The notes below the pieces were generated by a model. That model searched no databases and had not been told where the DNA came from. It saw nothing but the letters and a program-made list of their open reading frames with translations. The translations under genes were made by a program, and so were the position numbers. 64,000 nucleotides of DNA from contig NZ_LT900024.1 in assembly GCF_900182925.1 (NCBI RefSeq), positions 2,356,001 through 2,420,000 on the forward strand. Direction: 5' to 3'. Positions 60,024-64,000 of the stretch are shown in pieces; position 1 is the first letter of the stretch; every line of letters begins with the position of its first letter. This DNA comes from Psychrobacter sp. LV10R520-6. Lineage in GTDB: Bacteria > Pseudomonadota > Gammaproteobacteria > Pseudomonadales > Moraxellaceae.

Positions 60024-60698
60024 TTACGGCAACAAACGCTTGGTATTCCAGCTTGCTACATTATTTCCAGCATCGTCACTATCAGTACTCCGCGTATAAA
60101 CAATGCGGTCATGCATCCGATTGGCACGACCTTGCCAAAATTCAATCTCATTGATCGTAATCTCATATCCACCCCAAAATTCGGGCGTTGGCACTTGAGT
60201 ATTTTCTGGATAATCGGCTTGTAGCTGGTCAAAAGTCTGTTCCATGACTTCTCGGTTAGCAACTTCGCCACTTTGCGGTTGGCTAACCCAGGCGCCTACT
60301 TGGCTATCGTGTGGACGCTTTTGAAAGTACATAGCTGATTTGTCGGCATCTATTTTTGCAATGCTACCGCTAATACGGATTTGACGCTCAAGCTCATGCC
60401 AAAAGAACAGCACTTCTGCATTGGGGTTCTCAGCGATATCTTGACCTTTAGCACTTTCATAGTTGGTATAAAACACAACGCCAGTCTCAGTAATCTCACG
60501 CATTAATACAATACGCACACTGGGTTTATTATCTGCACCACAAGTAGCAAGACTCATCGCATAAGGCTCTTGTACTTGTTGCTCGGTCGCATCGCTAATC
60601 CAACCTTTTAATAGCTCAAACGGTGATGCAGGAATTGACTGCTGGTCAAGAACACCTTTTTCGTACGATAGGCGTTGATCGGTAAAATCCATGCTCAT
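60024..60698 (-). CDS. pdxH: Pyridoxamine 5'-phosphate oxidase
   Basis: PdxH oxidises pyridoxine/pyridoxamine phosphate to pyridoxal 5'-phosphate using FMN. Signatures are PSVRIVLMREITETGVVFYT (FMN-binding), QIRISGSIAKI, YFQKRPHDSQVGAWVSQPQS, and the C-terminal FWQGRANRMHDRIVYTR. I start at the ATG at 60698 (MSMDFTDQRLSYEKG), 7 bases after AAGGA; the longer frame to 60767 is a basic leader foreign to the family. Complete, 224 residues. Confidence 0.95.
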   Translation of the reverse strand: MSMDFTDQRLSYEKGVLDQQSIPASPFELLKGWISDATEQQVQEPYAMSLATCGADNKPSVRIVLMREITETGVVFYTNYESAKGQDIAENPNAEVLFFWHELERQIRISGSIAKIDADKSAMYFQKRPHDSQVGAWVSQPQSGEVANREVMEQTFDQLQADYPENTQVPTPEFWGGYEITINEIEFWQGRANRMHDRIVYTRSTDSDDAGNNVASWNTKRLLP

Positions 60699-60767
60699 AA
60701 CTATTCCTTGATTGATTCTTAGCCTAAATTTCTGATGTGTTTGTTTCCTTCTTTGCAAGTATAACAA

Positions 60768-61088
60768 TATTTCTCCGATTTACTCATTTTACAAACAAGA
60801 TTGAGCTATGCTGAAGAGACCATAGAGACAAATTGTGTCTCTAATTGTAAGTAACAAGGTCGGTTTTTGTGGCTACCGTAGATACCAGCTCTTTTTATGC
60901 CGCCATTCGCCGCTTGATGCTGGCAGTCGACGAGCTGTGTGTTTCCAAGTGACTGTCGCCCTGATGGACGAAAGAAAGAAGAGGAGATAGTTTGTTCATC
61001 ATTACTGGTAGGATAGCTATTAAATGAGTGGGCAGGTCAAAGTGCTTGAGAAGCAGTCTGTTGAGAGACATAGCCTAAATTATTATCA
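60768..61088. other. Intergenic region upstream of pdxH
   Basis: About 320 bases. It contains a 27-codon plus-strand frame from GTG at 60869 to TGA at 60952 with an AACAAGG stretch upstream. I cannot match it to a family and think it more likely a relic of a lost gene than a real peptide. Confidence 0.3.
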
Positions 61089-61346
61089 TTAAAACTTATA
61101 ACAGACCCAATTCTTGTTTTCTATCCTACCAAACCGTGCATCGCTATATTTATCTTTTATAAAATTGAAGCGGAAGCGGACGTGTACGCCTTCCTTGTCT
61201 ATTGTGGCATACCAGTACTCGTCATTAGAACCTGTCATTAATTTAAAGCATTTGTCGTTCATGAATTCGCCTACTGTGTAAATCTCTCCTTGTACGTAAC
61301 AATCATTACCACTCGTACATATAAGTTTATCGCCCGTATTTATCAT
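61089..61346 (-). CDS. Short hypothetical protein, possibly phage-derived
   Basis: This 85-residue soluble protein starts MINTGDKLICTSGNDCYVQG and continues EIYTVGEFMNDKCFKLMTGS, in the style of short phage or prophage proteins. I use the ATG at 61346, preceded by GAGAGAGGAAAAC; a longer frame to 61439 exists. Several cysteines (CTSGNDC, CFKL, WVCYKF) are spread through it. Family not recognised. Located amid mobile-element remnants. Confidence 0.45.
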   Translation of the reverse strand: MINTGDKLICTSGNDCYVQGEIYTVGEFMNDKCFKLMTGSNDEYWYATIDKEGVHVRFRFNFIKDKYSDARFGRIENKNWVCYKF

Positions 61347-61439
61347 GTTTTCCTCTCTCATTTGTTCAGTGAATAGAGATCTAGATAATTCCGTCTCATC
61401 GTTAGAGCTTTTCAAGCTTAGATATTTTTTTAAGCTCAA

Positions 61440-61753
61440 TAGAAAAATGCCAATTTTTCAGTACTTATTTTATGTAAAATCCCAAGGTTTTAACGGGTTA
61501 AAACCTTATCTCGGATTCTGAATTTTGGATAAAGAAAAAATGTGATATGCAACATTTTACTTTATATTCGAATTAACGAATATAACAGCTTATTAGGTAG
61601 TAATGAAGTCGATTTTTGTTTTAATAATTAAAATATAGAATTGAGCAAGTGTCAAAAAATAAGCGACGCCATACACTATTGTTTACTACAAAAATGTAAA
61701 GCATTGCTCAAGGGCAAAACTGATGTTCAGAACAATGGCGCCCTATGATGGTG
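61440..61753. other. AT-rich non-coding stretch
   Basis: About 310 bases without a supported gene, leading into the palindromic repeat at 61754-61921. Confidence 0.4.
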
Positions 61754-61921
61754 AATGGTTGTTTGTAAATACGCGACTCTCAACTTAATATGGGCTATCG
61801 TAGGCTGGCGCTTTTAGCCCAGTCAATCGTAACAATTTGCCAAAAACGCTGGGCTAAAGCCACAGCCTACGCCAAAAATTATGATAGTTGAGAGTGGGGT
61901 TTGTAAATGGTTGTTTGTAAA
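61754..61921. mobile_element. Palindromic element flanked by 16-bp direct repeats
   Basis: AATGGTTGTTTGTAAA occurs identically at 61754-61769 and 61906-61921. Between them is a near-palindromic block (61776-61895). Its ends ACTCTCAACTTAATA and TATGATAGTTGAGAGT are inverted copies, and its inner arms (GTAGGCTGGCGCTTTTAGCC and GGGCTAAAGCCACAGCCTAC) also pair. The block has no coding potential. A REP/MITE-like insertion with target-type duplications is the simplest reading. Confidence 0.7.
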
Positions 61922-61932
61922 AGGTAGTATGA

Positions 61933-62260
61933 TCAAAGCGTGGCATTGCCACTATACTGACGATTAACCAGTTCTATCTTATGGCTATGGTCTTTATCCA
62001 ATATAATGTCATTAAAGACTAGATAATCATCAGAGTCAGGTACAATATCTTGTTTAACTTGCTCCCCTATTAGACTGGGGCTCAGTTTGTCACCTCTAAG
62101 ATAACGGTTAATACGAGCATGACTTGTATTTTTAGGATGATGATCTGCATAGTTGGTGATAATGTAGTTGTTGACTCGCTATCAAGTACTGGCAATACGT
62201 ATTAGTTGCTGCGTAAGTCCTAATAACTCTATATGCACAACATTTAAGCTGCTAAAAACG
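61933..62260 (-). pseudogene. Decayed N-terminal fragment of an IS transposase
   Basis: Minus-strand codons read RVNNYIITNYADHHPKNTSH, then ARINRYLRGDKLSPSLIGEQ, DIVPDSDDYLVFNDIILDKD and HKIELVNRQYSGN. This is the pattern of DDE transposases of the IS701-like type, with the first catalytic aspartate in VFNDIILDK (family call from memory). Two adjacent stops (TGA TAG) interrupt the frame before RVNNY; TQQLIRIAST and earlier residues stay in frame upstream. The protein ends at 61933, so only about 100 of an expected 350 or more residues remain. Confidence 0.5.
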
Positions 62261-62304
62261 CGAAGCCAAATTAATCTCGTCCTTATCATAACCTGAGTGT
62301 TATT

Positions 62305-63678
62305 ATGACTATAGAAAATAACGATGCTACCAATACAACTGATACTAATTTAAATGATTTAGAAAAAACATTAAACGATACACTGTTTGAGAGTTTCGAT
62401 GACGGTTTGTATATTGGCATGATGTCAGGTACTAGCTTGGATGGCATGGATGCGGTGCTCTGTCAGTTCAGTTCTAATGTCAAAACTGACAATAGTAATG
62501 ATGAAAATGCTTCCGCCCCCATGCAACTATTAACCACTTACAGCCAAGACTTTCCCAAGCGTTTACGTGAAGTGTTATTAGCTTTGTGTCAGCCAAACGG
62601 GATAAAAGGCTTAATTTCACAAGACGATGAGCCTGATGATAAATGTGGTGAATTAGATTGGTTCGGTTGGGCAAGTCGCCTGTATGGAGAGTTTGCCAGT
62701 GAAGTCGTTAATACTCTATTACAGCAGGCCGATATTGACACAGAATCAGTATTAGCGATTGGCTGTCACGGACAAACGGTTCGTCATCGTCCGCAAATGG
62801 GTTTTAGCTTGCAATTGGTCGATGCCAACATCATCGCTGAGCACACGGGTATCAGTGTGATCAGTGATTTTCGCCGCCGTGATATGGCGGTCGGTGGGCA
62901 AGGTGCACCTTTGGTACCCGCCTTTCATCAGGCATTATTTTCGGCAACGGATAAGACTCGAGTACTGCTCAACTTGGGCGGCATTGCCAATATCACAGTC
63001 TTGCCAACAAACTCTCTGGCACACTCTACGGATGGGCACTCTAGTAGTCAAAACGAGCAACAAACAACTGCACAAATCACCGGTTATGATACCGGTCCTG
63101 CCAACTTATTATTAGATGCGTGGGCGGCGCTACATACGGGCAAAGATTATGATGCTGGCGGTGCATGGGCGCAAACAGGACAAATTATTGAGCCGCTGCT
63201 CACACAATTATTAACACATCCATTTTTTGCTAAATCTTATCCTAAAAGTACTGGACGTGAAGATTTTAACTTAGCGTGGCTACAAGCCGAGCTACAGACA
63301 TTTGATCAAACAGCCACCAATACTCGCTATTCATCAGCCGATGTGCAAGCGACACTTACTGAGCTGACTGCAATAAGCGCCAGCGTACAAATCAAACAGT
63401 TTATAAAAGATAATGATGGCACTGCAAATAATTTAATAAGCGCAGTATACATCTGCGGTGGCGGCGCGCTTAATGATTATTTAATGACTCGTCTGCAAGC
63501 ACATCTGCCCTATTGTACTATAGGCACCACAGCAAGCTTAGGACTAGATCCAACATGGGTGGAAGCGGTCGCTTTTGCATGGCTCGCGCGGCAGACGCTA
63601 ATGGGAGAAACGGGAAATCTACCAGCAGTGACTGGTGCTAGTAAAAATGTAGTATTGGGACAAGTCTGTTTTGCTTAG
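62305..63678 (+). CDS. anmK: Anhydro-N-acetylmuramic acid kinase
   Basis: AnmK phosphorylates and hydrolyses 1,6-anhydro-MurNAc to MurNAc-6-phosphate in peptidoglycan recycling. The ATP-binding start is GMMSGTSLDGMDAVLCQF, followed by IGCHGQTVRHRPQMGFSLQL, SDFRRRDMAVGGQGAPLVPA, LLNLGGIANITVLP, ITGYDTGPANLLLDAW and YICGGGALNDYLM. At 457 residues it is longer than E. coli AnmK (about 370), with an extra N-terminal 35 residues and Ser/Gln-rich insertions. It is not next to tyrS (48669) as in some relatives. Confidence 0.93.
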   Translation: MTIENNDATNTTDTNLNDLEKTLNDTLFESFDDGLYIGMMSGTSLDGMDAVLCQFSSNVKTDNSNDENASAPMQLLTTYSQDFPKRLREVLLALCQPNGIKGLISQDDEPDDKCGELDWFGWASRLYGEFASEVVNTLLQQADIDTESVLAIGCHGQTVRHRPQMGFSLQLVDANIIAEHTGISVISDFRRRDMAVGGQGAPLVPAFHQALFSATDKTRVLLNLGGIANITVLPTNSLAHSTDGHSSSQNEQQTTAQITGYDTGPANLLLDAWAALHTGKDYDAGGAWAQTGQIIEPLLTQLLTHPFFAKSYPKSTGREDFNLAWLQAELQTFDQTATNTRYSSADVQATLTELTAISASVQIKQFIKDNDGTANNLISAVYICGGGALNDYLMTRLQAHLPYCTIGTTASLGLDPTWVEAVAFAWLARQTLMGETGNLPAVTGASKNVVLGQVCFA

Positions 63679-63985
63679 CTTTTTATTCAGTATTTTTATT
63701 TAGTTACTTTTTGCATAGCAATTATAATGATGTGAGAATTAGAAAAATTGGGTCAGTTGATAGAAGCATATAACAGTCGCTTCTTATTTTTATTTTACCT
63801 TATCGACCTCATTAGTTACTTTAAGTTTACAGTCGTAAACTAATGTGTTTTATAATGGTTGCTAAAATACCGATATAACGCTATAAACAATATAGCGTGA
63901 CAGCCTAGTAACTCCATAACAATAACCGTATCACATTAGCAAAATACCATCCTTTTAGGACCGCAACAAATATAGGATATATCGC
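63679..63985. other. Intergenic region after anmK
   Basis: About 300 AT-rich bases with no clear gene, repeat or terminator. Confidence 0.35.
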
Positions 63986-64000
63986 ATGAGCCAACATAGC
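63986..64000 (+). CDS. Possible start of a gene cut by the window edge
   Basis: ATGAGCCAACATAGC (Met-Ser-Gln-His-Ser) begins 15 bases before the end. A ribosome-binding-like TAGGATAT precedes it by about 9 bases. Too little sequence to identify a product. Confidence 0.3.

Noticed and set aside
60869..60952. 27-codon GTG-initiated frame upstream of pdxH
   Set aside because: Too short, no family match; only an AACAAGG stretch upstream. Possible gene relic, noted but not called.

Overview
The window looks like a chromosomal segment of a Psychrobacter-like gammaproteobacterium (Moraxellaceae). The reasons are the tig-clpP-clpX order, the cmoA-cmoB pair, a lone TsdA-type thiosulfate dehydrogenase, Moraxellaceae-style small hypothetical proteins, moderately AT-rich DNA and the 16S/23S sequence character. 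This assignment is inferred from gene content; no database search was possible. Most of the window is ordinary housekeeping DNA with a few accessory patches.

Layout. 1-2862: end of tig, then clpP and clpX (protein quality control). 3526-5780: lipoprotein diheme thiosulfate dehydrogenase and a lone PTS-IIC-like membrane protein. 5963-8812: SPOR-domain protein and argS. 9438-13.4k: DUF2788 membrane protein, cmoB/cmoA (tRNA wobble uridine modification), msrA, tpm. 13388-15937: DUF1499 protein and a DarT/DarG DNA ADP-ribosylation module whose toxin gene carries one in-frame amber stop. 16337-23951: lytic transglycosylase, small acidic protein, DUF4062-like protein, murI, DUF1285 protein and an electron-transfer-flavoprotein:ubiquinone oxidoreductase with a long acidic N-terminal extension. 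24039-25971: 5'-truncated Na+/alanine symporter gene, then about 1.2 kb of AT-rich non-coding DNA with a miniature inverted-repeat element and a long hairpin. 25996-28129: DUF4212 small subunit plus Na+/solute (acetate-type) symporter. 28405-30800: unknown membrane protein, rhomboid protease, 5'-nucleotidase. 31071-35289: TRAP transporter dctM-dctQ-dctP with a tandemly duplicated dctP.

35602-41700: a complete rRNA operon on the minus strand (16S - tRNA-Ile(GAT) - tRNA-Ala(TGC) - 23S - 5S) with three tandem promoters that all have 16-bp spacers, RNase III-type processing stems and a strong terminator. 41861-52811: UDG-family protein, upp, an SDR oxidoreductase, an unknown protein, a signal-less THI5/NMT1-like protein paired with an alpha/beta hydrolase, a second hydrolase, DUF1653, tyrS, DUF3429 and a DASH-type cryptochrome/photolyase.

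52961-59556 is the most coherent accessory system: an electrophile/aldehyde-defence cluster. A NemR-like regulator sits among an aldehyde dehydrogenase, a YqhD-type aldehyde reductase, a CurA-type enone reductase, a DJ-1/Hsp31-like protein and a glutathione S-transferase. Two nearly identical 15-bp dyads (TAGACGAC-Y-GGTCTA) lie in the two regulatory gaps flanking nemR. 59.6k-62.3k is a scar region with a 350-bp inverted-repeat element, pdxH, a short phage-like hypothetical protein, a palindromic repeat bounded by 16-bp direct repeats, and a decayed transposase fragment. anmK follows, and a further gene may start at the right edge.
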